Of a stretch of DNA of 64,000 nt, positions 10,036 to 21,351 are shown piece after piece (the first letter of the stretch is position 1; every line of letters starts with the position of its first letter). Made by a program: the position numbers and the translations under genes. Under the pieces are notes generated by a model, which searched no databases, was not told the origin of the DNA, and was given only the letters and a program-made list of their open reading frames with translations. This DNA comes from Megaustenia siamemsis (lineage: Eukaryota > Mollusca > Gastropoda > Stylommatophora > Ariophantidae), in the NCBI GenBank assembly GCA_032433765.1, contig JAVIAB010000024.1, positions 14,383,126 to 14,447,125 on the forward strand, in the 5' to 3' direction.

Positions 10036-10425
10036 TGGGCATTGATAAAGTTAATATCCTCTCCTCAGTTCTACAGGACCTAACTTGAATCCTTCTCAAC
10101 TTTCCACGCACAACTGGCATATCTACTCTTCAACTTCCGCTCTTTAAATGCATCAGCTGAACGTAACTCACAACTATTTATCGATGCTATTTTAGCAATC
10201 TGATTCTTTTAGTCAGCCCTGTAACACAGCTTGAGCATTATTCTGCATCACTAAACTGGAAGTGGTTATCATAGACTAACATCTAAATTGTTGACAATAT
10301 TTGTAGTTAAAATATGATCACTTTACACCTGATGGGGCTCCAATTTATTAAAATTTAGAAATAATTCTTCTCATAAATATTATTCAAATAAAGTATATGT
10401 TGCTCAGATATTTACAGATATCAGG
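10036..10425. other. Unassigned spacer
   Basis: No ORF or repeat family seen between the purine tract and the 41-bp array. Confidence 0.4.
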
Positions 10426-10429
10426 TGTA

Positions 10430-11275
10430 CAACAGATGTGAGATGCCTACTAGCTTAGATGATAGATGTACAACAGTGATGAGATGCAGAATAGCTCAGA
10501 TGGTAGATGTACAACAGAGGTGAGATGCAGAATAGCTCATATGGTAGATGTACAACAGAGGTGAAATGCAGAATAGCTCATATGGTAGATGTACAACAGA
10601 GGTGAGATGCAGAATAACTCAGATGATAGATGTACAACAGAGGTGAGATGCAGAATAGCTCATATGGTAGATGTACAACAGAGGTGAAATGCAGAATAGC
10701 TCATATGGTAGATGTACAACAGAGGTGAGATGCAGAATAGCTCAGATTGTTGATGTAAAGCAGAGGTGAGATACAGAATAGCTTAGATGGCAGTTGTACG
10801 GCAGAGGTGAGATGCAGACTAGCTCAGATGGTAGATGTATAACAGAGGTGAGATGCAGAATAACTCAGATGATAGATGTACAACAGAGGTGAGATGCAGA
10901 ATAGCTCATATGGTAGATGTACAACAGAGGTGAGATGCAGAATAACTCAGATGATAGATGTACAACAGAGGTGAGATGCAGAATAACTCAGATGATAGAT
11001 GTACAACAGAGGTGAGATGCAGAATAACTCAGATGATAGATGTACAACAGAGGTGAGATGCAGAATAGCTCATATGGTAGATGTACAACAGAGGTGAGAT
11101 GCAGAATAACTCAGATGATAGATGTACAACAGAGGTGAGATGCAGAATAGCTCAGATTGTTGATGTAAAGCAGAGGTGAGATACAGAATAGCTTAGATGG
11201 CAGTTGTACGGCAGAGGTGAGATGCAGACTAGCTCAGATGGTAGATGTATAACAGAGATGAGATGCAGAATAGAT
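10430..11275 (+). repeat. 41-bp minisatellite derived from LINE-A ORF2
   Basis: About 20 units, period 41 bp, motif GATGTACAACAGAGGTGAGA. The unit is the LINE-A coding stretch TTEVRCRIAQ. The same 41 bases are present once, unexpanded, in LINE-A at 20919-20964, where the segment lies between two CTCAG pentamers 41 bp apart. Units alternate between CTCATATGG, CTCAGATGA and AACTCAGATGA types. A longer variant block, GATTGTTGATGTAAAGCAG, occurs at about 10744 and again at about 11155, so a multi-unit block has been copied. Confidence 0.95.
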
Positions 11276-11790
11276 CAGGCAAAAGCAGCTTTCCGAAAAA
11301 AATTTAGAACATACTGTGCAATCGATTATTAACAATAAAAACAAGAAAACTAATTCTTAAATGTTATGTAGAGTCAGTCTAACATATGGATGTGAATCAA
11401 TGGCAATAGGACAATAGACAAGAAAATCACTGGAGGCTTTATGAATGTGATTTTACATAAGGATGTTGAGAATATCATGGACAGCTAAGAAGAGTAATGA
11501 AAACGTTCTGAAAGAGGCCACCGCATCTTGAGAGCTACAATCCAATATTAGGAAGAAACAATCATCATTTTTTGGCAATGTAATGAGTAGAGACCAGCTG
11601 AAATACCTTGTAACAACTGAAAAAACTGAGGGACGAAGAGACAGAGGGAAGCAAAGAGAAAAGATACCAGACAGCTTAAGAGAGTGGCTTGGCAGAAGGT
11701 CAACAACATAAATTATAATTAACTGTTGTGATCGAAAGTTGTGGAGAGACATGATCACCTACGCCAGCAGGCCCGGTACTTGATGAAGAT
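11271..11790 (+). pseudogene. LINE-A ORF2 fragment downstream of its own array
   Basis: Continues from the array without a break: TRCRIDQAKAAFRKKFR-like codons, then LTYGCESMAIG, MNVILHKDVENI and FFGNVMSRDQLKYLVTT, ending DMITYASRPGT and TGATGAAGATGATG. Several stops and frameshifts. The array and this fragment together are one disrupted LINE-A. Confidence 0.85.
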
Positions 11791-12080
11791 GATGTGCAAC
11801 ACATCGCCATACAGTGAGAATGCTCCAAATCTCGGAGTTATTTCTTTGTTATAATCGTAATTGTATGACATGTTGTGATGTATCTGGTGTCATTTAGTTC
11901 AAATTTGTGTTTATTTTTTGTTTTATTTTGAAACGTGTCTCGCTATAAATCAAAGTATGGAGGGGAAACGTGAAACATGACGACATCGTTAATGACGTCA
12001 AATTGAGGATTTAGATTATAATTCAGAATTAATTGAGGGGCATTTGGAACAATGGAACCAGGGCACTGAATTAATATTTA
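11791..12080. other. Unassigned spacer
   Basis: Nothing supported. AT-rich sequence before the 23-bp array. Confidence 0.35.
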
Positions 12081-12084
12081 GAAT

Positions 12085-13075
12085 ACACGAGGAAGCATTT
12101 AAACCAGTCAACTAGGGCCACTTGAAACAGTCAAGACGGAATATTTCAAACAGTCAACTAGGGCCACTTGAAACAGTCAAGACGGAATATTTCAAACAGT
12201 CAACTAGGGCCACTTGAAACAGTCAAGACAGAATATTTCAAACAGTCAACACGGAATATTTCAAACAGTCAACTAGGGCCACTTGAAACAGTCAACACGG
12301 AATATTTTAAACAGTCAACTAGGGCCACTTGAAACAGTCAACTAGGGCCACTTGAAACAGTCAACTAGGGCCACTTGAAACAGTCAACTAGGGCCACTTG
12401 AAACAGTCAACTAGGGCCACTTGAAACAGTCAACTAGGGCCACTTGAAACAGTCAACTAGGGCCACTTGAAACAGTCAACTAGGGCCACTTGAAATAGTC
12501 AACTAGGGCCACTTGAAACAGTCAACACGGAATATTTTAAACGGTCAACTAGGGCCACTTGAAACAGTCAAGACGGAATATTTCAAACAGTCAACTAGGG
12601 CCACTTGAAACAGTCAAGACGGAATATTTTAAACAGTCAACTAGGGCCACTTTAAACAGTCAAGACGGAATATTTCAAACAGTCAACTAGGGCCACTTGA
12701 AACAGTCAAGACGGAATATTTTAAACAGTCAACTAGGGCCACTTTAAACAGTCAATACATGGTATTTCAAACAGTTAACTAGGACCACTTGATACAGTCA
12801 ACACGGGGTATTTAAAACAAGTCAACTTGAGCCACGTGAAGCAGTGAAATAGGACATTTCAAACAGTCAAAACGGGACATTTCAAACAGTCAACTTGGGC
12901 CACTTGAAACAGTCAACGCGTGACAATTAAACCAATCAATACGAAACATTTCCAACAGTCAACACGGGACATTTCAAACATTCAAATAAGGCCACTTCAA
13001 ACAGTGAAACATAGCAATTTAAAAGTGAACAAGAATCGCTTGAAACAATCAACGCTGGACATTTGAAACATGCAA
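12085..13075 (+). repeat. 23-bp minisatellite with two unit types
   Basis: The main unit is 23 bp, CACTTGAAACAGTCAACTAG plus GGC. It is interleaved with a second unit type that carries GACGGAATATTTCAAACAGT. A run of about nine pure main units lies at 12300-12530. Units decay rightwards (12760-13070) into variants such as GGGACATTTCAAACAGTCAA. Similar degraded units reappear at 13605-13670 beyond a LINE-F copy, so that LINE probably inserted into the array's edge. Confidence 0.9.
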
Positions 13076-13077
13076 CG

Positions 13078-13604
13078 TCATATCATCATCGAGTGCCATC
13101 TCCGCATTGAAGGTTGTCTACATTGGAGCGCCATTCTGCTCTGTCTCTTGCTTTGATGGTGCAAGTTGTCATATGCTGACTTATCCATCTTTTGATGTTA
13201 CTCGTCCATGTCAGTCTTGGTCTGACTCTGCCTCTTTTACCTTGTATTTTCCCCTCCAAGATTACTTATAGTAGGCTGTTGTGTCTTTTAACATGGCCCA
13301 AAAATCGCATTTGTCTTGTTTGAATTTTGTTTAGTAGTTCTCTTTTCATGTTTAGTTGTTTTAAGACTTCATAATTTGTTTTCTTTTCTTTCCATCCAAT
13401 TCTACCTATTCTTCTATAAATCCACATTTCAAAGGCTTCAATTTTCTGTTCTCTTGACTAATGTTCATGTTTCTGCACCATAAAGGAATGGTGAAGATAT
13501 AACATTTTGCTTTTTTTAGTTTTAGCCTTGGTGTTGTTAGTTTTGATGTTAGTATATTTTATTTTTAGTAGGCTGTTGTGTCTTTTAACATGGCCCAAAA
13601 ATGG
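13078..13604 (-). pseudogene. LINE-F 3' fragment, reversed, with internal duplication
   Basis: On the minus strand: FEMWIYRRIGRIGWKEK, LKQLNMKRELLNKI, FLGHVKRHNSLL, GKIQGKRGRVRPRLTW and TSNIKRWISQHMTTC, ending at a CATCATCG tail (left edge). A 36-bp stretch ending AACATGGCCCAAAAAT occurs twice, at 13269 and 13567, the second out of order at the element's 5' edge. Stops and frameshifts are present. Confidence 0.85.
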
Positions 13605-13734
13605 CAACCTAGGGCACTTGAAATAGACAACCAGGGACCATTGGAAGCGTCCAACCAGGCCAAATATCTGCGACCGCTAATGTTACAGCATCAATCATGG
13701 TGTTAAAAATATTTCTAGTCATCGAACGCAATCA

Positions 13735-13800
13735 GACACGCCTTCGAGTCGTCAGTAGACCAATTTACTAACCACAGCGATACCGCAGTTCACAGCACCC
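13735..13800 (-). mobile_element. Possible SINE-1 head remnant
   Basis: TTTACTAACCACAGCGATACC resembles the reversed SINE-1 A-box region (TTCACTAACCACTGAGCTATCG) with a gap. No SINE body is seen. Weak. Confidence 0.35.
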
Positions 13801-14129
13801 AAATCTATGTTATGTTCACAAAATAAACAAGTGTAATTGCTTTCATTATTACAACGATTACTGCGAACAACCATAAAATGCGTGAACGCTTAGATGAAAC
13901 AATAAAAGAGACAAAGAAATACCTGCATTAATGTACGAATGATTTAGCAAATACAAAACATCGAACGCATCGGTAGATGCATCAAGATGAATAGAGATGT
14001 GAAGCTGCTGCAAAGCTGAAAGGAAAAAGCGGTATGGTAACAGTTTTACGTAGGTGAGAAACAAAACAAAAGTACAACGACGTTTCGACCAAAAAGACCT
14101 TCTGCTGGAAGGACAAACAACAATATATA

Positions 14130-14402
14130 TAGAGAGTTAATTCCCAAGAGCTAATTTCCAATATTAGGAAGAAACAATCATCATTTTTTGAGCATGTAAT
14201 GAGAAGAAAACAGCTGGAATATATTGTAACAACTGGGAAAATTGAGGGACGAAGAGATAAAGGGAAGCAAAGAGAAAAGATACCACACAACTTAAGAGAA
14301 TGACTTGGCAGAAGGTCAACAACAGAAATGATAAATAACTGTCGATATCGAAAGTTGTGGAGAGACATGATCACCTACGCTAGCAGGTCCGGTACTTGCT
14401 GA
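14130..14402 (+). pseudogene. LINE-A 3' fragment
   Basis: Starts near RELISNIRKKQSSFFEHVMR and continues through QLEYIVTTGKIEGRRDKG, with a stop in the NLRE*LGRRS region, ending RDMITYASRSGT. The tail GCTGATTTAAC lacks the TGATGATG repeat. Its antisense generates a spurious 130-codon ORF. Confidence 0.85.
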
Positions 14403-14765
14403 TTTAACATGTTATATTGATTGCGGAATGAAATAAAACTAACGTTTTGGGTATATATTAAATAGATCAGTGTCATTTTTGTGATTGAATTTTTTTAAAT
14501 TACCGAATCAACTTAGATTGTGATATTTGTATCCTGTAACAAAGTCAGTGGCAAGACTGAGCTTGTTTCATCCTCATTAAGTCTTCAATTCTGGGCACAA
14601 GTTTGGAAATTGCTTATCTCTTTCTCAACGTTCAAATGTGACCAGTATTTGGTTTTGATGGATGCAAATGTTGAAAACCTGGTCTCACGTAAGTAAGTAG
14701 TCGCACAAGGAATGAAAACTCAGGGTCTTCGTGTCTACTTCTGGATATTCTTGTTTTACAAAATT
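14403..14765. other. Unassigned spacer
   Basis: No feature supported. Confidence 0.35.
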
Positions 14766-14767
14766 CT

Positions 14768-15238
14768 AATGAAATGAGGGGAAAGAGAGGTCTCGGACGA
14801 CATAATGAAATATTAGCTTAACATCGAGAGATCTCTGGGGACATAATGAAATATTAGCTTAACATTGAGAGATCTCTGGGGACATAATGAAATATTAGCT
14901 TAACGTTGAGAGATCTCGTGCGACATAATGAAATATTAACTTAAAATTGAGAGATCTCGTGCGATATAATGAAATATTAGCTTAACGTTGAGAGATCTCG
15001 TGCGACATAATGAAATATTAATTTAAAATTGAGAGATCTTGGGGGACATAATGAAATATTAGCTTAACATTGAGAGATCTCGGGGGACATAATGAAATAT
15101 TAGCTTAACATTGAGAGATCTCGGGGGACAAAATGAAATATTAGCTTAACATTGAGAGATCTCGGGGGACAAAATGAAATATTAGCTTAACATTGAGAGA
15201 TCTCGGGGGACATAATGAAATATTAGCTTAACATTGAA
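14768..15238 (+). repeat. 41-bp minisatellite (second type)
   Basis: About 11 units of 41 bp, motif GACATAATGAAATATTAGCT, then TAACATTGAGAGATCTCGGG. Unit variants alternate in the middle (GTGCGACATAATG paired with AACTTAAAATTG). Unrelated in sequence to the LINE-A 41-bp array. Parent unknown. Confidence 0.9.
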
Positions 15239-15339
15239 GTAAAACAGCGGCGAAGTTGCTGAGTTGCACTATGGATAGAGGATTATGTAAAAACACAACC
15301 TACTTCCGGTCAATATGGCGGATTGGTTGTAGGAACAGC

Positions 15340-15725
15340 TGAGGTTCTGTCTGAAAAGTGTTCCTTGTTCCAGTTTCCTTATATTACAAGTCTGGCTTGC
15401 TGCTGGAGCTACTGAGTTTAGTGCTCTGTGCACATTGTGAGCTGTGTTTTTCATCCGGATCGTGTTTTGATATTCTGATTGCTTGCAATGAATGATGATA
15501 TCGTATAACGAAGGACAGTTCAGCTGCGTTCACTTTCGGTGCCGCTGCACCGTATTCCTTATGACGTGTGATGTCACTGCTACGATGGGGACTACAGCTG
15601 CCTTTCTTTGTTTGGATCCTTCAATGATATGAGATGTTCATTCGGATGATTCCACTGGCACGGGCGGTCGAGTAATTATGGATTTTAATTTGTTTGCAGT
15701 GAATTCGGGGCCTTCGACTAACTAC
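15340..15725 (-). repeat. Dispersed repeat R, reversed copy
   Basis: Shares about 350 bp with copies at 51186, 52700 and 57912: reversed blocks GCAGGAGCTACTGAGTTAAG, GATGGGGACTACAG, and ATTATGGATTTTAATTCGTT, then GCAGTGATACCGGGGCCTTC. This copy has diverged and carries extra sequence near 15600. No ORF or terminal inverted repeat found. R may be a MITE, a SINE or a fragment of a larger element. Confidence 0.75.
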
Positions 15726-15944
15726 AACTACGTCATCTACGCCGGAAGTGGCACTTTATGATCACCATACCTCAAACACGCTATGAGGATCGCTACAGAG
15801 TTCTTGCTGAAGGCGTCACTAGTCAGAAGTTTCTTGACAACTATCGGCTTGCCATCAGGTGTTTACGGTTGCCATGACGCCGACTCACACGTCTTTGTCT
15901 GTCAGACAGCATACGTTATTACAAAACAGTAATTAAAACATCAT

Positions 15945-16170
15945 TTTGCATCATTTTTCGGCCACGCAATGGAGAAGGTACACCTGGAATATATTTTAAC
16001 AACTGGGAAATTTGAGGGACGAAGAGATCGAGGAAAACAAAGAGAAAAGATACAAGATAGCTTAACAGAAAGGCTTGGCAGAAGGTCAACAACGGAAATG
16101 ATAAATAACGTTGTGAAAGTTGTGGAGAGACATGATCCCCTACGCCAGCAGGCATGGCACTTAATAATTA
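15945..16170 (+). pseudogene. LINE-A 3' fragment (~225 bp)
   Basis: Starts at HHFSATQWRRYTW-like codons equivalent to SSFFGHVMRREQL. An open stretch 15969-16130 reads LEYILTTGKFEGRRDRGKQ, then RLGRRSTTEMINN, after which the frame slips. The 3' tail is TTAATAATTATGAATG. Same truncation zone as other short copies. Confidence 0.8.
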
Positions 16171-16174
16171 TGAA

Positions 16175-16775
16175 TGAAAGCACTTGTATGAACCACTTTC
16201 TGTACAAATCGCCAAACCGTGACTGACGCTGAGAAGTACCAAGCCCTGAGGAGGACTTCAGAAAGTGCTATGCCCATGTTCTGTTATAACTATATTAGAG
16301 TGCACTGTATTGCGTGACTTGCGGCAGATTCCAAATGTGGCAACAACGCTGGAATGATAGTTTTGTTCTATTTTTTACTTTTATATAACAAAGCATTTGC
16401 ATTTATTTTCTAATCGAGTTCCTATGAAAGACATTAACTCCACGTGATTTCTTCTGTTTTGCTAATCAATGTTTACAAACTTAGTTACGTAGCTTCAATT
16501 CTCCTGTTTAAGTTTAAATTCTTCAGACAGCTCTCGTAACACAAAGACAACATTGTGAACAAGGGAATGCATATATTCTAAATTTACTTCATTTTATTCT
16601 GTTGTGTCTATTCCCTTGAATGTCGAGAGAAAATTGACTATTTTGGACAATGTTCTGTGTTGTGTATGTTGCATGCAGGATGCTCTTTGTGATTTCTATT
16701 ATTTCGTTTATTTCCCGCTTCCAGTCCTGTCTTTACTGATTTTCTGTTAATTAGTAATAGTTAATTAATACGATG
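16175..16775. other. Unassigned AT-rich spacer
   Basis: No supported gene or repeat between the LINE-A and LINE-H fragments. Confidence 0.35.
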
Positions 16776-16779
16776 TGTT

Positions 16780-17290
16780 GCACTAGAAAATATATGGCAA
16801 TCCAAAGAAATTCTGTATTGAATACACAAATTTAAAATGTCAACTCCAATGTTATGTCAGTTCTATTATATGGCTGTGGAACATGGAGAATAACAAAAAT
16901 GACAATCATGAAAATCCAGACTTTCATCAGTGGATGATTGCGCAGAATAAGATGATGGAAATGGCAGGACAAAATCACTAACATAGAATTATGGAAATGT
17001 ACCAGTCAAACACCAGTGGATAAAGAGATACAACGAAGACGATGGCGCTGGATAGGACACACACTGTGGAAGCCAACTGAGAATATTACATGACAGGCCT
17101 TTTTTGGAATCCCCATGAGAAAAGACAAAGAGGAATGCGAAAATATTCTTGAAAAGATGGAAACAGAGATGATAATGGGGAAGAATTGGAATGATCTTTA
17201 AAAAATTGGCAAGAGACAGAACGCCTTGGAAAGGTGTTTGTTGAAGACCTACGCTCCACAGGGAGCTGGTAGAAGAAGAGTGCAATGTGT
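16780..17290 (+). pseudogene. LINE-H C-terminal ORF2 remnant
   Basis: In shifting frames it reads LYGCGTWRITKMTIMKIQTF, LWKCTSQTPVDKEIQRRRWR, WIGHTLWKPTENIT, GIPMRKDKEECENIL, METEMIMGKNWNDL and LARDRTPWKGVC. This is the ordered end of a LINE ORF2 of a CR1/L2-like sort (YGCETWR.T, then SQ.P...EI.RRRW.WIGH.LR, then LA.DR..W). Many frameshifts. Confidence 0.8.
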
Positions 17291-17504
17291 GTGTGAGTGC
17301 GGGGTGTGGATGGGGGGGGGGATAGAGCTGCTGTTTGGTGATGATTGTGTTAAGGTACAAGCAGGAGACAACTAATATTAAAAGAATATTATTATAGAGG
17401 AGAACTTCCGAGGCGATAATCAGCGATTCAATTCAGAGGAAGAGGTATGTTTACAGCACTCGGAAAAATGACAAATAATCAACAACAGAATAAAAAAGAA
17501 CACT

Positions 17505-17575
17505 ATATGGACCCAAGCAGGATCGAACCTGTACTCAGTGGCACAGCGCCTTGCCACAAAAAGCCAAACGCTAGG
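17505..17575 (-). mobile_element. tRNA-like head (SINE or tRNA pseudogene), reversed
   Basis: The minus strand has CAGGTTCGATCCTG, an exact B box with a short T stem, about 45 bp after a TTTGGCTTTTTGTGGCAAGG A-box-like stretch. The acceptor arms do not pair convincingly, so I do not call a tRNA gene. Confidence 0.5.
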
Positions 17576-17621
17576 GAACACTGCCACTCAACTTGCGTAA
17601 TACAGAACGCAAGTGTATAGC

Positions 17622-17790
17622 AGCCCCGTGGTGGTGTGATTAGGGCACACGCCTATCTACTTGAAGGTTATGGGTTCATATTCAAGAAGAAGGTAACATT
17701 TGTGTTTACCTGAAATGTTTTCGTGATCCACCCAACCTCCCTTAAGTGGGTGCCCGAGATATTTTATGTGAGGGAAAGGAAGGGGTCGAG
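17622..17790 (+). mobile_element. SINE-like element with tRNA head and CACCCA core
   Basis: GGTGTGATTAGGGCACACGC and GGTTATGGGTTCATATTC look like A and B boxes. They are followed at about 17727 by CCACCCAACCTCCCTTAAGT and GGGTGCCC, the hairpin-forming core seen in SINE-1 (CACCCAGCC...AATGGGTACC). A different head from SINE-1 and SINE-2. Confidence 0.55.
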
Positions 17791-17840
17791 GGAGGGGGAA
17801 TTGGGATAGCCAGCAACGTGAGTTTGAAGTTCAGTACAAG

Positions 17841-20291
17841 GTGGAGTCAACACTTTCCTTTTTATTCTATAATCGTGGGTGTGGTTTGTGCAGTATTGAC
17901 AGACTTGGGGGCCGTTTGGTGACTACTATCAGACTTAGAGACCGTTTGAACACTACTGACAGACTCAGGGACCGTTTGAACACTACTGACCGACTTGGGG
18001 TTTGTTTGGTGACTACTGACAGACTTGGGGACCGTTTGAACACTACTGACCGACTTGGGGTTTGTTTGGTGACTACTGACAGACTTAGGCACCGTTCGAA
18101 CACTACTGACAGACTTGGGGTTCGTTTGAACACTACTGACAGACTTGGGGTTCGTTCGAACACTACTGACAGACTTGGGGTTCGTTTGAACACTACTGAC
18201 AGACTTGGGGTTCGTTTGAACACTACTGACAGACTTGGGGTTCGTTTGAACACTACTGACAGACTTAGGCACCGTTCGAACACTACTGACAGACTTGGGG
18301 TTCGTTTGAACACTACTGACAGACTTGGGGACCGTTTGAACACTACTGGCAGACTTATGCACCGTTCTAACACTACTGGCAGACTTGGGGTTCGTTTGAA
18401 CACTACTGACAGACTTGGGGTTCGTTTGAACACTACTGACAGACTTGGGGTTCGTTTGAACACTACTGACAGACTTGGGGACCGTTTGAACACTACTGGC
18501 AGACTTATGCACCGTTCGAACACTACTGGCAGACTTGGGGTTCGTTTGAACACTACTGACAGACTTGGGGTTCGTTTGAACACTACTGACAGACTTGGGG
18601 ACCGTTTGAACACTACTGACAGACTTGGGGACCGTTTGAACACTACTGACAGACTTGGGGACCGTTTCAACACTACTGACAGACTTGGGGACCGTTTGAA
18701 CACTACTGGCAGACTTGGGGTTCGTTTGAACACTACTGACAGACTTCGGGACCGTTTGAACACTACTGACAGACTTGGGGTTCGTTTGAACACTACTGGC
18801 AGACTTGGGGACCGTTTGAACACTACTGACAGACTTGGGGTTCGTTTGAACACTACTGGCAGACTTGGGGACCGTTTGAACACTACTGACAGACTTGGGG
18901 ACCGTTTGAACACTACTGGCAGACTTGGGGACCGTTTGAACACTACTGGCAGACTTGGGGTTCGTTTGAACACTACTGGCAGACTTGGGGACCGTTTGAA
19001 CACTACTGGCAGACTTGGGGACCGTTTGAACACTACTGGCAGACTTGGGGACCGTTTGAACACTACTGGCAGACTTGGGGTTCGTTTGAACACTACTGAC
19101 AGACTTGGGGACCGTTTGAACACTACTGACAGACTTGGGGTTCGTTTGAACACTACTGACAGACTTGGGGACCGTTTGAACACTACTGACAGACTTGGGG
19201 TTCGTTTGAACACTACTGACAGACTTGGGGACCGTTTGAACACTACTGACAGACTTGGGGACCGTTTGAACACTACTGACAGACTTGGGGTTCGTTTGAA
19301 CACTACTGACAGACTTGGGGTTCGTTTGAACACTACTGGCAGACTTGGGGACCGTTTGAACACTACTGACAGACTTGGGGTTCGTTTGAACACTACTGAC
19401 AGACTTGGGGTTCGTTTGAACACTACTGGCAGACTTGGGGACCGTTTGAACACTACTGACAGACTTGGGGTTCGTTTGAACACTACTGACAGATTTATGG
19501 ACCGTTTGAACACTACTGACAGACTTAGGGACCGTTTGAACACTACTGACAGATTTAGGGACCGTTTGAACACTACTGGCAGACTTCAGAGGGACCGTTT
19601 GAACACTACTGACAGATTTAGGGACCGTTTGAACACTACTGGCAGACTTATGGACCGTTTGAACACTACTGACAGATTTATGGACCGTTTGAACACTACT
19701 GACAGACTTAGGGACCGTTTGAACACTACTGATAGATTTAGGGACCGTTTGAACACTACTGGCAGACTTAGGGACCGTTTGAACACTACTGGCAGATTTA
19801 GGGACCGTTTGAACACTACTGGCAGACTTAGGGACCGTTTGAACACTACTGATAGATTTAGGGACCGTTTGAACACTACTGGCAGACTTATGGACCGTTT
19901 GAACACTACTGATAGATTTAGGGACCGTTTGAACACTACTGGCAGACTTATGGACCGTTTGAACACTACTGATAGATTTAGGGACCGTTTGAACACTACT
20001 GGCAGACTTATGGACCGTTTGAACACTACTGATAGATTTAGGGACCGTTTGAACACTACTGGCAGACTTAGGGACCGTTTGAACACTACTGATAGATTTA
20101 GGGACCGTTTGAACACTACTGGCAGACTTAGGGACCGTTTGAACACTACTGATAGATTTAGGGACCGTTTGAACACTACTGGCAGACCTAGGGACCGTTT
20201 GAACACTACTGACAGATTTAGGGACCGTTTGAACACTACTGGCAGACTTATCAATGTGTTCTATTTTTCTCCATCTTCAGTCATTCTTTAA
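17841..20291 (+). repeat. 30-bp minisatellite spanned by an 816-codon ORF
   Basis: About 78 units of 30 bp (motif GACCGTTTGAACACTACTGA) from 17893 to 20250. Because 30 is divisible by three, one + frame stays open for 816 codons (decapeptide repeat DRLGDRLNTT) and two minus frames are also long. Units of the left two thirds carry CTTGGGG with either ACCG or TTCG. The right third (from about 19490) uses TTTAGGG and settles into a 60-bp dimer (GATAGATTTA alternating with GGCAGACTTA). One 3-bp insertion at about 19588 keeps the frame. No domain, codon signal or convincing signal peptide; I favour non-coding satellite. Confidence 0.9.
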
Positions 20292-20689
20292 AACTTCAAT
20301 AAGTAAGATTCATCGTTAATGGACTTCCTCCACCTTAAACTATGATTTCCTCGACTGTTTTGATTATAAGTTTACTTGTGATTCTGTCTTTTCCTGTAAC
20401 GACCGATATCTTCTCTCAGACATCTCGTTTCCGTTGTGGGGAATTTTATTTCCCCCGTGTCTGTTAATTTTCTAAACTTGAGTTTGATATCAGTGTGCTA
20501 GGGGAATATTATGTTACACAGTGTTTTTTTTTTTTGCATTTATGAATACGCTTCTCTTCATAACACATTTGTATTTTCTTGTCTTATTCTTCATCATATT
20601 TTGCCTAATAGCATCGAAAGAAAAATAAAGTGTTCTTCTAATATAATAATGGCCCCGATAGTTCACTTACCTATAGATTGGACGGTATG
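20292..20689. other. Unassigned spacer
   Basis: No supported feature. Confidence 0.35.
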
Positions 20690-21351
20690 TTAATGAACCA
20701 GTCTTAATCGCTGAGAGTGAAAATGAGTTACAAGAAATGTTAGATTTTATCATAAAGGAAAGCAAAAGTAAAGGATTCTGCCTTAATAACAAAAAAGACA
20801 AAAGTAATGGTAACAACAAAGAAAAAACCTTCACCACAATGCACAATAAAGACTAGTGGAATAATATTAAAACATGTAGTTGAATTTAAATATCTGGGAA
20901 CAATGTTAACCTCAGATGGTAGAGGTACAACAGAGGTGAGATGCAGAATGACTCAGGCAAAAGAAACTTTCTAAAAAATGAGGAAGATACTATGCAATCC
21001 ATTTTTTACAAAAGAAACAAGAAAAAGGGTTCTTAAATATTATGCACAGCCAGTCTTAATATATGGATGTAACTCATGGACAATAGGATAACAGACAAGA
21101 AAATCACTGGAGTCTGTAGAGATGTGGTTGTACAGAAAAAAAGTTGAGAATACCATGGACAGCTAAGAAGATTTATGAAAACGTTCAGAAAGGAGCTAAA
21201 GTAAAAATATATCTAATTTCCAAAATTAGGAAGAAACAATCATCATTTTTTGGCCATGTAATGAGAAGAGAACAGCTGGAATATATTGTGACAACTGGGA
21301 AAATTGAGGGACAAAGAGACAGAGGGAAGCAAAAGATACCAGACAGCTTAA
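20690..21351 (+). pseudogene. LINE-A ORF2, outer copy, 5' part
   Basis: The longest LINE-A segment here. It begins just after the catalytic box (LIAESENELQEMLDFIIKES), then FCLNNKK, then a frameshift, FKYLGTMLTSDGRGTTEV, RKRVLKYYAQPVLIYGC, MWLYRKKVENT, FFGHVMRREQLEYIVTTGK, and breaks off at DSL. The interruption at 21351 is a TTAA-flanked insertion, and the element resumes at 22081. It contains the unexpanded parent of the 41-bp array at about 20919-20964. Confidence 0.9.

Noticed and set aside
9665..10120. Phe/Ser/Leu-rich minus-strand ORF as a membrane protein
   Set aside because: It is the complement of a purine microsatellite.
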